In this document: positions 1-6,797 of the stretch, piece after piece
How positions within the stretch are numbered: position 1 is the stretch's first letter
How the letters are laid out: the number at the start of each line of letters is the position of its first letter
Assembly (NCBI GenBank): GCA_017555445.1
Contig: JAFZGK010000060.1
Location: 1-14,959 of the forward strand
DNA: 14,959 nt
Direction: 5' to 3'
Origin: Bacteroidales bacterium
Lineage (GTDB): Bacteria > Bacteroidota > Bacteroidia > Bacteroidales > UBA932
The notes under the pieces: generated by a model
Told to the model about the DNA's origin: nothing
The model's input: only the letters and a program-made list of their open reading frames with translations
The model's database searches: none
Made by a program: the position numbers and the translations under genes

Positions 1-57
1 AAGCTCACTAGCGCCGATGGTACTGCCCCACCAGGTGGGAGAGTAGGTAGCTGCCAC
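1..57 (+). rRNA. rrf: 5S ribosomal RNA, 3' end only
   Basis: The first bases read as the 3' half of a bacterial 5S rRNA: the conserved GCGCCGATGGTACTGCC segment, then a CCACC/GGTGGGAGAGTAGGT hairpin and a closing GCTGCCA. The 5' part lies outside the window. The gene runs rightwards and is followed after about 13 bases by a strong terminator, so this is the end of an rRNA operon. The exact 3' end is uncertain by a few bases. Confidence 0.93.
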
Positions 58-70
58 TTTTAATATACAA

Positions 71-107
71 AGTCCTTGAAGTCTGACGACTTCGAGGACT
101 TTTTTTA
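71..107 (+). terminator. Rho-independent terminator of the rRNA operon
   Basis: A 13-bp stem (AGTCCTTGAAGTC with GACTTCGAGGACT, one G-T pair) with a TGAC loop is followed by a run of T. It sits just after the 5S rRNA in the same direction. Confidence 0.93.
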
Positions 108-129
108 TAGTATGCCACTTAAGACTTTT

Positions 130-195
130 GCTAAAGGCGACAGGGATAGAGATATCTTTACAAAAAAAGACTCAATCTGTTGAGATTGAGTCTTT
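130..195. repeat. Direct repeat copy 1, containing an orphan hairpin terminator
   Basis: This segment matches 312-378 over about 65 bases. Both share GCT(A/G)AAGGCGAC, then GGG, ATATCT, an A-run and the identical hairpin AAAGACTCAATC-TGTTGA-GATTGAGTCTTT (166-195 here). On the minus strand the hairpin is followed by a T-run (162-168), so it would end leftward transcription. No gene lies immediately upstream of it on that strand, unlike copy 2, which terminates tRNA-Ala. It looks like a relic of a local duplication. Confidence 0.8.
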
Positions 196-311
196 AGTTA
201 GGCGCTTCAGTGCCGCGCCACTCGCGTCAGCGAAGTTTACAAAGTAAACTGAAGCAGCGATGGCGCCAGACCTTATCGAAGTTAATGGTCGGATTGCCCT
301 TGGGGGCTGTC
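196..311. other. Palindrome-rich intergenic stretch with no recognised gene
   Basis: No coding region or known RNA is recognisable between the two direct repeats. The stretch is rich in inverted repeats: AGTTTAC-AAA-GTAAACT (234-250), GCTTCAG (204-210) with CTGAAGC (249-255), and GGCGC (201-205) with GCGCC (263-267). Read on the minus strand, these would form a branched structure ending in the orphan terminator at 162-195. It could be a dispersed intergenic repeat, a decayed RNA gene or a small RNA. The sequence alone does not decide. Confidence 0.4.
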
Positions 312-378
312 GCTGAAGGCGACTGGGGGTAGATATATCTCCAAAAAAAAAGACTCAATCTGTTGAGATTGAGTCTTT
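312..378. repeat. Direct repeat copy 2, next to tRNA-Ala
   Basis: This is the second copy of the repeat at 130-195. It begins in a small hairpin (GTCGC-TGAAG-GCGAC, 309-323) flanked by runs of G and ends in the tRNA-Ala terminator hairpin. The copies differ at scattered positions between the GGCGAC block and the hairpin, and by about one base in length. The hairpin itself is identical in both. Confidence 0.8.
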
Positions 379-380
379 TT
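343..380 (-). terminator. Rho-independent terminator of tRNA-Ala
   Basis: On the minus strand a perfect 14-bp stem (AAAAAGACTCAATC with GATTGAGTCTTTTT, loop TCAACA) is followed by more T (343-346). Its first base, position 380, is also the last A of the encoded CCA end of the tRNA. The spacing is therefore zero. Confidence 0.9.
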
Positions 381-456
381 GGTGGAGATAGTCGGAGTCG
401 AACCGACGACCCCCTGCTTGCAAAGCAGGTGCTCTAGCCAACTGAGCTATACCCCC
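380..456 (-). tRNA. tRNA-Ala, anticodon TGC
   Basis: Read leftwards from 456, the sequence folds as a complete cloverleaf. It has acceptor GGGGGTA with TATCTCC, D stem GCTC/GAGC, anticodon stem CCTGC/GCAGG around loop TTTGCAA, T stem GTCGG/CCGAC, discriminator A and an encoded CCA (380-382). The G3-T70 pair in the acceptor is the alanine identity element. The gene stands alone, converges on the 5S rRNA, and has its own promoter and terminator. tRNA-Ala(TGC) often sits in the 16S-23S spacer, so this is a copy outside it. Confidence 0.97.
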
Positions 457-474
457 GTTTTGGTTTTGCGGATG

Positions 475-506
475 CAAATATGGCGCTTTTTTTTGATTCT
501 CGCAAA
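475..506 (-). promoter_or_regulatory. Promoter of tRNA-Ala (Bacteroidota type)
   Basis: On the minus strand TTTG (503-506) is followed after 20 bases by CATATTTG (475-482), one mismatch from TAnnTTTG. The tRNA begins 18 bases downstream. The spacing and both boxes fit the Bacteroidota -33/-7 consensus. Confidence 0.7.
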
Positions 507-525
507 TTTTTCTTCTAACATACAT

Positions 526-562
526 AAAAAAAAGACACATGGTAACTGGTCCACGTGCCTTT
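526..562 (-). terminator. Rho-independent terminator of eno
   Basis: On the minus strand a 12-bp stem (AAAGGCACGTGG with CCATGTGTCTTT, two G-T pairs) with an 8-base loop is followed by eight T. It lies about 30 bases after the enolase stop codon and ends about 20 bases before the tRNA-Ala -33 box. Confidence 0.9.
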
Positions 563-592
563 TCCACAATACTATATTACATTTAACACTAT

Positions 593-1876
<1,284 letters not shown>

Positions 1877-1897
1877 CTAATTTAGAATAATTCAAAA

Positions 1898-1928
1898 CAA
1901 AGATAATACCTTCACTCGAAATATCAAA
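1898..1928 (-). promoter_or_regulatory. Promoter of eno (Bacteroidota type)
   Basis: On the minus strand TTTG (1925-1928), 19 bases, then TATCTTTG (1898-1905). Both boxes and the spacing match the Bacteroidota consensus exactly. Transcription should begin roughly 20 bases before the eno start codon. Confidence 0.85.
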
Positions 1929-1938
1929 TAGTTGATGC

Positions 1939-1974
1939 AAAAAAAACGGCACTTGATTCATTGAATCTGTGCCG
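1939..1974 (-). terminator. Rho-independent terminator of the obgE-PAP2 unit
   Basis: On the minus strand stem CGGCAC/GTGCCG (1947-1952 with 1969-1974) continues, after small unpaired positions, into GAATC/GATTC and is followed by eight T (1939-1946). It begins 6 bases after the PAP2 stop codon and ends just before the eno -33 box. Confidence 0.88.
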
Positions 1975-1979
1975 ATGCT

Positions 1980-2591
1980 TTATAGAGAGTATTTTCTGAT
2001 CAGTGTTTTAGCGATCATTGCAAATGTGTAACCTGCCATGAATCCTACCAATGTACCGACTATGACGTCTCCAAGATAGTGGCGTGCTACGAATATTCTG
2101 CTTATCGCAACCAGAGTTGCCCATGTGAACATCCAGATGACGTATGCCTTGCCCCAAGGTTTTGCTTTTGTCCCGGTAGGGAATAGTCTTGTATCAAGTT
2201 TAAGTCCTATTGTCGAACATGTCGCAAGTCCGAATGCGTTAGCAGCGTGTGCGGAGAAGAAGCTGAAGCTGCGTCCGCCATGTTCAAGGACATTCAGTCC
2301 GTTTGCAAGCATATATTCGTCAAAAGCAGGTCTTACTCTGCCGACAAGATCCTTGATAAGGTTGGAGAACTGGTCGCAGAAACCGAATGTCGCCAATGCT
2401 GCAAGAGTCATGATAAGACCCTTTTTCCATCCCAGACGCCAGAACAGGAGTGCTACGATCGCAACATACATAGGAATCCACACCGGAATCTTTGATATGA
2501 AGGCCCAGATGGGATCGGTGAATGCCGAATTCCAGCTGTTGATCATCAGTGAAACCTTCTGATCCAGTTGATGTACAGTCTGCCAGAACAT
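1980..2591 (-). CDS. PAP2-family membrane phosphatase
   Basis: Integral membrane protein of 203 residues from the type 2 phosphatidic acid phosphatase family, which removes phosphate from lipid phosphates or pyrophosphates at the membrane. The three family motifs are present: K80-x6-R87-P88; S113-A-H115, a variant of the usual PSGH; and S164-R-x5-H171-xxx-D175. The two conserved histidines are retained. Hydrophobic segments lie near 37-54, 58-74, 116-130, 151-168 and 176-197. Its ATG overlaps the obgE stop codon (TAATG), so translation is probably coupled. The substrate cannot be read from the sequence. Undecaprenyl pyrophosphate, phosphatidylglycerophosphate and lipid A are all known substrates of the family. 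Confidence 0.9.
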   Translation of the reverse strand: MFWQTVHQLDQKVSLMINSWNSAFTDPIWAFISKIPVWIPMYVAIVALLFWRLGWKKGLIMTLAALATFGFCDQFSNLIKDLVGRVRPAFDEYMLANGLNVLEHGGRSFSFFSAHAANAFGLATCSTIGLKLDTRLFPTGTKAKPWGKAYVIWMFTWATLVAISRIFVARHYLGDVIVGTLVGFMAGYTFAMIAKTLIRKYSL

Positions 2592-3646
2592 TATAATATA
2601 GTCTCGTTTTCAGAACCAGGGAACAATATTGTCACTGCCTCCTCTCCTTCCGGTTCAGTATGAAGAGCATTCCAGAGCATATCCTTAAGTTCCTTGATTC
2701 CTTCCTGTGTGAATGAAGAAATGAATACGTGAGGGATATCTGTAGGAAGCTGTGCTTCTATTTCGCTCTTGAGCTGATCGTCAAGCATATCGGATTTGGT
2801 GATTGCAAGAACGCGGTCCTTGACAAGAAGCTCAGGGTTGTATTCTCGGAGCTCATTGAGGAGAACCTCATATCCTTCACGGATATCATCCTGATCGGCT
2901 GCTACCATGAAAAGGAGGATTGAATTACGCTCGATATGTCTGAGGAATCGCATTCCGATACCCTTACCCTCATGTGCACCTTCGATGATTCCAGGAATAT
3001 CTGCCATCACGAATGATTTGTCATCGTAGTAGCTGACGATTCCGAGGTTAGGCTCAAGGGTCGTGAAAGGATAATCTGCAATCTTAGGCTTTGCTGCTGA
3101 TACTGTTGACAAAAGGGTAGACTTTCCAGCATTAGGGAATCCGACCAGACCTACGTCAGCAAGGAGCTTGAGCTCGAGGATGAACCATCCTTCTTCGCAT
3201 GGCTCACCTGGCTGTGAGTAGCGAGGTGTCTGGTTTGTAGCAGTCTTGAAGTTGTTGTTACCAAGACCTCCGCGGCCTCCCTTTACTAGGATCCTTTCCT
3301 CATGCGGCTCCACCATCTCGAACAGAATCTCTCCTGTCTCTGCGTTTTTTGCAACAGTGCCAAGCGGAACATCGAGATAGATATCTTCTCCGTTCTTTCC
3401 TTTCTGGAGCTGTCCACTGCCGGATGCGCCATGCTCTGCCATGATGTGCTTGCGATATTTCAAGTGGATGAGTGTCCAGAACTGCGGATTGGCTCTAAGT
3501 ATGATGTGTCCTCCGCGTCCGCCGTCTCCTCCATCAGGACCTCCCTTAGGAACATATTTCTCCCTTCTCATATGAGTGGAACCAGGACCTCCATTGCCTG
3601 AGCGGCAATATATCTTGACGTAGTCTATGAAATTCGAATCTGCCAT
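2591..3646 (-). CDS. obgE: GTPase Obg, ribosome assembly factor
   Basis: Cytoplasmic GTPase that binds the large ribosomal subunit and is linked to late subunit assembly and stress responses. The glycine-rich Obg fold occupies about residues 3-160 ([19 protein letters not shown]). The G domain follows: G1 GFPNAGKST (169-177), switch YPFTTLEP (192-199), G3 DIPG (216-219), G4 TKSD (283-286, where NKxD is commoner) and G5 near S310-S311. I chose the start [11 protein letters not shown] at 3646 because this is where the family begins. An in-frame start 30 bases upstream would add an unconserved [10 protein letters not shown]. The protein is then 351 residues and lacks the extra C-terminal domain of some homologues. 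It is cotranscribed with the PAP2 gene. Confidence 0.96.
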   Translation of the reverse strand: MADSNFIDYVKIYCRSGNGGPGSTHMRREKYVPKGGPDGGDGGRGGHIILRANPQFWTLIHLKYRKHIMAEHGASGSGQLQKGKNGEDIYLDVPLGTVAKNAETGEILFEMVEPHEERILVKGGRGGLGNNNFKTATNQTPRYSQPGEPCEEGWFILELKLLADVGLVGFPNAGKSTLLSTVSAAKPKIADYPFTTLEPNLGIVSYYDDKSFVMADIPGIIEGAHEGKGIGMRFLRHIERNSILLFMVAADQDDIREGYEVLLNELREYNPELLVKDRVLAITKSDMLDDQLKSEIEAQLPTDIPHVFISSFTQEGIKELKDMLWNALHTEPEGEEAVTILFPGSENETIL

Positions 3647-3704
3647 AATCTTATCTTTTCTCGGGGATTGTCTCAATACCCGTTATTCTAATCTTTACAG
3701 TTTG

Positions 3705-3735
3705 CAAAGATAGTCAAATTCACCGATATACGAAA
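3705..3735 (-). promoter_or_regulatory. Promoter of obgE
   Basis: On the minus strand TTTC (3732-3735, one mismatch to TTTG), 19 bases, then a perfect TATCTTTG (3705-3712). The upstream box overlaps the T-run of the adk terminator. Transcription should begin about 50 bases before the obgE start. Confidence 0.72.
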
Positions 3736-3757
3736 ACAGCCCTCATTCGAGGGCTGT
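3733..3757 (-). terminator. Rho-independent terminator of hpt-adk
   Basis: A perfect 9-bp GC-rich stem ACAGCCCTC/GAGGGCTGT with a 4-base loop is followed on the minus strand by a short T-run. It begins 7 bases after the adk stop codon. The T-run is short, so some readthrough into obgE is possible. Confidence 0.78.
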
Positions 3758-3763
3758 GATATG

Positions 3764-4336
3764 CTAGAATCGGTCCATAACGTCAAAGATGCGTGCCTGC
3801 ACCTCTTCAATCGTACCTGTTCCGTCGATTTCGTGATATTTGCCGACCTTCTGATAGAACTCGATGAGCGGCTCTGTCTGGTTGTGGTAAGTGACGATAC
3901 GGTTGTTGATGATATCTTCGCTTGCATCGTCAGCTCTTCCTTCCTTGAGGGCGCGTCCCTTGATTCTCTCCATGATCATCTCATCAGGAATCATGATTGA
4001 GACTGTTGCAGTAACTTCCTCTGAAGTCTTTGCAAGAATGACATTCAGAGCCTCAGCCTGAGGGAGTGTACGTGGGAAGCCGTCAAGAAGGAATCCGTCA
4101 ACTCCTGTTACTGTCTTGAACTCGTTTTCAATCATTCCCTCTACCACTTCGTCAGGTACTAGACATCCTTTTTCGATAAGAGCCTTTGCCTGAAGTCCGA
4201 GCTCAGTCTCAGCTGCGATTTCCTTGCGGAGAAGAGCTCCTGTAGAAATATGGTGAAGGTTGTATTTTTCAACCATCGCTGTAGCTTGTGTGCCTTTTCC
4301 GGCTCCTGGAGGGCCGAACAGAATGTAGTATTTCAT
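3764..4336 (-). CDS. adk: Adenylate kinase (short form)
   Basis: Converts AMP and ATP to two ADP in the cytoplasm. The 190-residue chain shows the P-loop GPPGAGKGT (8-16), the AMP-binding STGALLR (31-37), DGFPRT (85-90) and the arginine-containing GRALKEGRADD segment (127-137). The lid between them is short and has no zinc-binding cysteines, so this is the short form of the enzyme. It lies 30 bases after hpt in the same direction, and the two genes share the promoter upstream of hpt and the terminator just after adk. Both act on purine nucleotides. Full length and apparently intact. Confidence 0.97.
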   Translation of the reverse strand: MKYYILFGPPGAGKGTQATAMVEKYNLHHISTGALLRKEIAAETELGLQAKALIEKGCLVPDEVVEGMIENEFKTVTGVDGFLLDGFPRTLPQAEALNVILAKTSEEVTATVSIMIPDEMIMERIKGRALKEGRADDASEDIINNRIVTYHNQTEPLIEFYQKVGKYHEIDGTGTIEEVQARIFDVMDRF

Positions 4337-4366
4337 AATTATTCAGAGTTATTTCTGTGGTTTAGA

Positions 4367-4915
4367 TTATTGTTCTGCGTCGAGGACATATATGTCCTTG
4401 AGATTTCTGCCATACTCATTATAGTCAAGTCCAAAACCTACGATGAAGTCATTTGGGATGCTGAGGCCTACGTAGTCAATCTTTATATCCTTCTTGTAAG
4501 CATCAGGCTTGAGGAGCATGGTGCACATCTTGATTTCAGAGGCTCCTTTTTCGAGAAGAATCCTCTGGAGTTCAACTATTGTGTTTCCGGAGTCAACAAT
4601 ATCCTCCACTACAATCACTCTTCTTCCTCTGATGTCTGAAGTGAGCCCTATTGCCTGCTTAACCTTTCCTGTGGTCTCAGTTCCTTCATAAGATGTGAGC
4701 TTGATAGAGATGATCTGACAATTGAACTCAAGTCTCTTCATGAGCTCGCCCATGAACATGATGGATCCGTTGAGAACGCAGAGAAGAACAGGGAAGTCCT
4801 CGCATCCGGCAAAATCTTTATTGATATCTGCAGCTACATCATCTATTGCAGCCGATATCTTCTCATAAGGAATGAATATCCTGAAGGTCTTGTCCTTCAA
4901 TGTTACTTTTTCCAT
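4367..4915 (-). CDS. hpt: Hypoxanthine phosphoribosyltransferase
   Basis: Purine salvage enzyme that joins hypoxanthine (and often guanine) to PRPP, giving IMP or GMP. The 182-residue protein has the family landmarks in order: VLNGS loop (47-51), the flexible-loop SY (75-76), the PRPP motif VVEDIVDSGNT (102-112) with acidic pair E104-D105 and catalytic-base D108, base-contacting K136 (LLKPD), and the C-terminal NDFIVGFGLDY (155-165). First gene of a two-gene unit with adk. It has its own promoter and is divergent from the gene at 5046. Exact base preference cannot be read from the sequence. Confidence 0.95.
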   Translation of the reverse strand: MEKVTLKDKTFRIFIPYEKISAAIDDVAADINKDFAGCEDFPVLLCVLNGSIMFMGELMKRLEFNCQIISIKLTSYEGTETTGKVKQAIGLTSDIRGRRVIVVEDIVDSGNTIVELQRILLEKGASEIKMCTMLLKPDAYKKDIKIDYVGLSIPNDFIVGFGLDYNEYGRNLKDIYVLDAEQ

Positions 4916-4938
4916 GCTAACATTATTGTAATATCATA

Positions 4939-4969
4939 CAAAAATAACAAAAACTCTAAAAAAAAGAAA
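4939..4969 (-). promoter_or_regulatory. Promoter of hpt-adk
   Basis: On the minus strand TTTC (4966-4969), 19 bases, then a perfect TATTTTTG (4939-4946). This is the same TTTC-N19-TAnnTTTG arrangement as at obgE and the lipid kinase gene. The A/T-rich surroundings make chance matches easier, so confidence is moderate. Confidence 0.65.
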
Positions 4970-5019
4970 AATCTGCCCTTGTTTTTCCGGAAAATAACAA
5001 TTTTATATACGTGAGAGGG

Positions 5020-5027
5020 TATTTTTG
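5020..5027 (+). promoter_or_regulatory. -7 promoter box of the helix-hairpin-helix protein gene
   Basis: TATTTTTG is a perfect match to TAnnTTTG on the plus strand, 18 bases before the ATG at 5046. No good TTTG lies 19-21 bases upstream. The box contains the TTG at 5025, which is in frame with the gene. If the promoter is real, that TTG cannot be the start codon and the mRNA has a leader of only about 12 bases. Confidence 0.5.
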
Positions 5028-5045
5028 AAGAAAAACAATAATGAT

Positions 5046-6797
5046 ATGAGGAGAGAGCTTACAGTATTTATCCTTTGTTTTATGGCTGCGACATCTGCTT
5101 ATGCTCAGGTGCAATCCGATATAGAGACCATAATGGCTGTGATTGGAACAGCAGACATAGAGGATGCGGACCAGAGTGAGGTAGAAAGGTTGTCTGTTTT
5201 GCTGGAGAAGCCTGTCAAGGTCAATCAGACCACCTTCTCCAGGCTTGTTTCGACCGGACTGTTTTCACAATATCAGGCGGCATCGATACTTGATTACAGG
5301 AAAAGACATGGCGACATCATGTCATTTGCAGAGCTTGCGCTTGTGGATGGTTTCAATGAGGGATTCATTCATCTTGTAAGACCCTTCATCGACCTTTCCT
5401 CCGCACTCTATTCAACCGGAGAATCAGGACGCAAAAACAATGAATTGCGTATCAGGACCGGTACACGTACAGGAGATGAATTCACATGGAATTATGCCAT
5501 GAAATACGAAACTGAGTCATATGCTGGAGTTTCTGCGGGGCTTGCTGTGTCACGATCATCGTCAGCAGATTCCGGTCTGCCTGATTCCTTCTCAGCCAAT
5601 GTGATATATGAGTCAGTGAAAGCGCCTGTAAGACTTATTGCCGGAGACTACAATGCACGTTTCGGACAGGGACTTGCGATGTGGAACGGAATGTCCATGA
5701 GCGGGTTTTCAAGCCCATCCACATTTCTTCGACGTCCTTCTGCATATTCAGGTTCTTCTTCATTTACAGGGAATTATGCGTTGACTGGAACAGCATCAAG
5801 TATGTATCTGGATAATCTTGTTGTCAATGTTTCTTTGGCCTTTCCCGGGGTGAAGACTGTACGTTCAACTCCTGACAAGGTATCTGTTCTACCACTGATG
5901 AACATCACCTGGAATCGCAGAAACGGGCAGATGGGTGTTACTCATTATCTTGATTTTCGTAGTGAGGTCAATGACATGAAGACATCGTTCGACATGGCCT
6001 GGTGCATAAGAGGAACAGATATCTTTGCAGAGATTGCATATGACTGGAAAGGGAAGGTACCGGCAGGACTTGCGGGTGCATCATTCCAGGTTGGAGAATC
6101 ATTCCGTGTGGCAGCAATGGCAAGGGCATATCCTCCAAAGTATGGTTCTGAAAGAAGCGGAGCCCAGAGAAGCACTACCAAGTGTTCCAATGAATACGCG
6201 ATGACTTTTGCTGCAGAATGTCTGAGACCGGAAAGAACCCATATAGGAACTCTGTCTGTTGATATGGCATATTTTCCCGAATCGAAGGAAAATTCATCAG
6301 AGGGAGACAGACAGGTAAAGATACTTGCATCATGGCAATGGACTTCTGACCGGATGGGACTTAAGGTGAGGTTAAGCGAGAGAATCAGGAGCTGGGGACA
6401 GCTGAACAGAACTGATCTGAGGATGGATGTTACAGTGCCTATCGGAGAACTTGCTCTGAATATTCGTCCCAATTTTCTATACTGCAAGTCTTTTGCTGCA
6501 CTTATCTATGCTGAGACCTCCTGTGTCATGAAGTCGTTCTCAGCCTATATCCGCGCTGGTGTTTTCAAGGTGGACAACTGGGATGACAGGATATATGTAT
6601 ACGAAAGAGATGCTCCGGGAAGATTCAATGTGCCGGCAATGTATGGCAGGGGAGTGTGGGGTGCCGCAACAGCATCATGGAAATTGACGCGGTCTTTTAA
6701 GCTCTATGGAAGAGCCTCATATACAGCTTATCCGTTCATGGAAAAGAAAAAGCCCGGCAAGGCCGAGCTTAAACTTCAGTGTGTGCTATCTTTCTAA
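5046..6797 (+). CDS. Secreted helix-hairpin-helix protein, probable outer-membrane beta-barrel
   Basis: A protein of 583 residues whose role is not known to me. From the ATG at 5046 it has a signal peptide (MRRELTVF..., cleavage probably after SAYA at 20). Residues 56-116 match the tandem helix-hairpin-helix pattern of ComEA (VN-T, YRKRHGDIMSF-EL, GF, RPFI), but the second glycine of each GxG hairpin is missing, so DNA binding is uncertain. Residues 134-583 show alternating strand-like segments, the motif GDYNARFGQGLAMWNG (200-215), RIYVYERD (515-522) and a terminal phenylalanine, as in outer-membrane barrels. These motifs recall a family of uncharacterised proteins common in Bacteroidota. 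An in-frame TTG at 5025 would add seven residues, but it lies within the -7 box. Its stop overlaps the mltD stop on the other strand. Confidence 0.85.
   Translation: MRRELTVFILCFMAATSAYAQVQSDIETIMAVIGTADIEDADQSEVERLSVLLEKPVKVNQTTFSRLVSTGLFSQYQAASILDYRKRHGDIMSFAELALVDGFNEGFIHLVRPFIDLSSALYSTGESGRKNNELRIRTGTRTGDEFTWNYAMKYETESYAGVSAGLAVSRSSSADSGLPDSFSANVIYESVKAPVRLIAGDYNARFGQGLAMWNGMSMSGFSSPSTFLRRPSAYSGSSSFTGNYALTGTASSMYLDNLVVNVSLAFPGVKTVRSTPDKVSVLPLMNITWNRRNGQMGVTHYLDFRSEVNDMKTSFDMAWCIRGTDIFAEIAYDWKGKVPAGLAGASFQVGESFRVAAMARAYPPKYGSERSGAQRSTTKCSNEYAMTFAAECLRPERTHIGTLSVDMAYFPESKENSSEGDRQVKILASWQWTSDRMGLKVRLSERIRSWGQLNRTDLRMDVTVPIGELALNIRPNFLYCKSFAALIYAETSCVMKSFSAYIRAGVFKVDNWDDRIYVYERDAPGRFNVPAMYGRGVWGAATASWKLTRSFKLYGRASYTAYPFMEKKKPGKAELKLQCVLSF
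6742..6770 (-). terminator. Probable terminator of the parA-mltD operon, inside the opposing gene
   Basis: On the minus strand AAGCTCGGC-CTT-GCCGGGCTT forms a 9-bp stem with one G-T pair, followed by TTTTCTTTT (6742-6750). It lies 24 bases after the mltD stop codon and inside the last codons of the convergent gene. On the plus strand the same stem has a C-A mismatch and no T-run, so it should act mainly on leftward transcripts. Confidence 0.68.

Noticed and set aside
547..562. parS-like site (TGGTCCACGTGCCTTT)
   Set aside because: It matches the usual parS consensus at only about 10 of 16 positions and is not a palindrome beyond the CACGTG core. It is fully explained as one arm of the eno terminator.
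355..567. Leftward open frame of 70 codons across the tRNA-Ala
   Set aside because: Its middle part (GGIAQLARAPALQAGG) is the translation of the tRNA gene itself, a common annotation artefact. The frame also runs through the eno terminator and the tRNA promoter.
2125..2562. Rightward open frame of 145 codons inside the PAP2 gene
   Set aside because: It is antisense to a gene with intact catalytic motifs, has no homology that I recognise and has no promoter or ribosome-binding context.
3647..3676. N-terminal extension of ObgE by ten residues
   Set aside because: [10 protein letters not shown] is unlike any Obg N-terminus that I know, while [11 protein letters not shown] at 3646 matches the family start.
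5945..6487. Leftward open frame of 180 codons inside the barrel protein gene
   Set aside because: It lies wholly antisense to a gene with a clear signal peptide and conserved motifs, has no recognisable domain and has no promoter box. It is a shadow of codon bias on the other strand.
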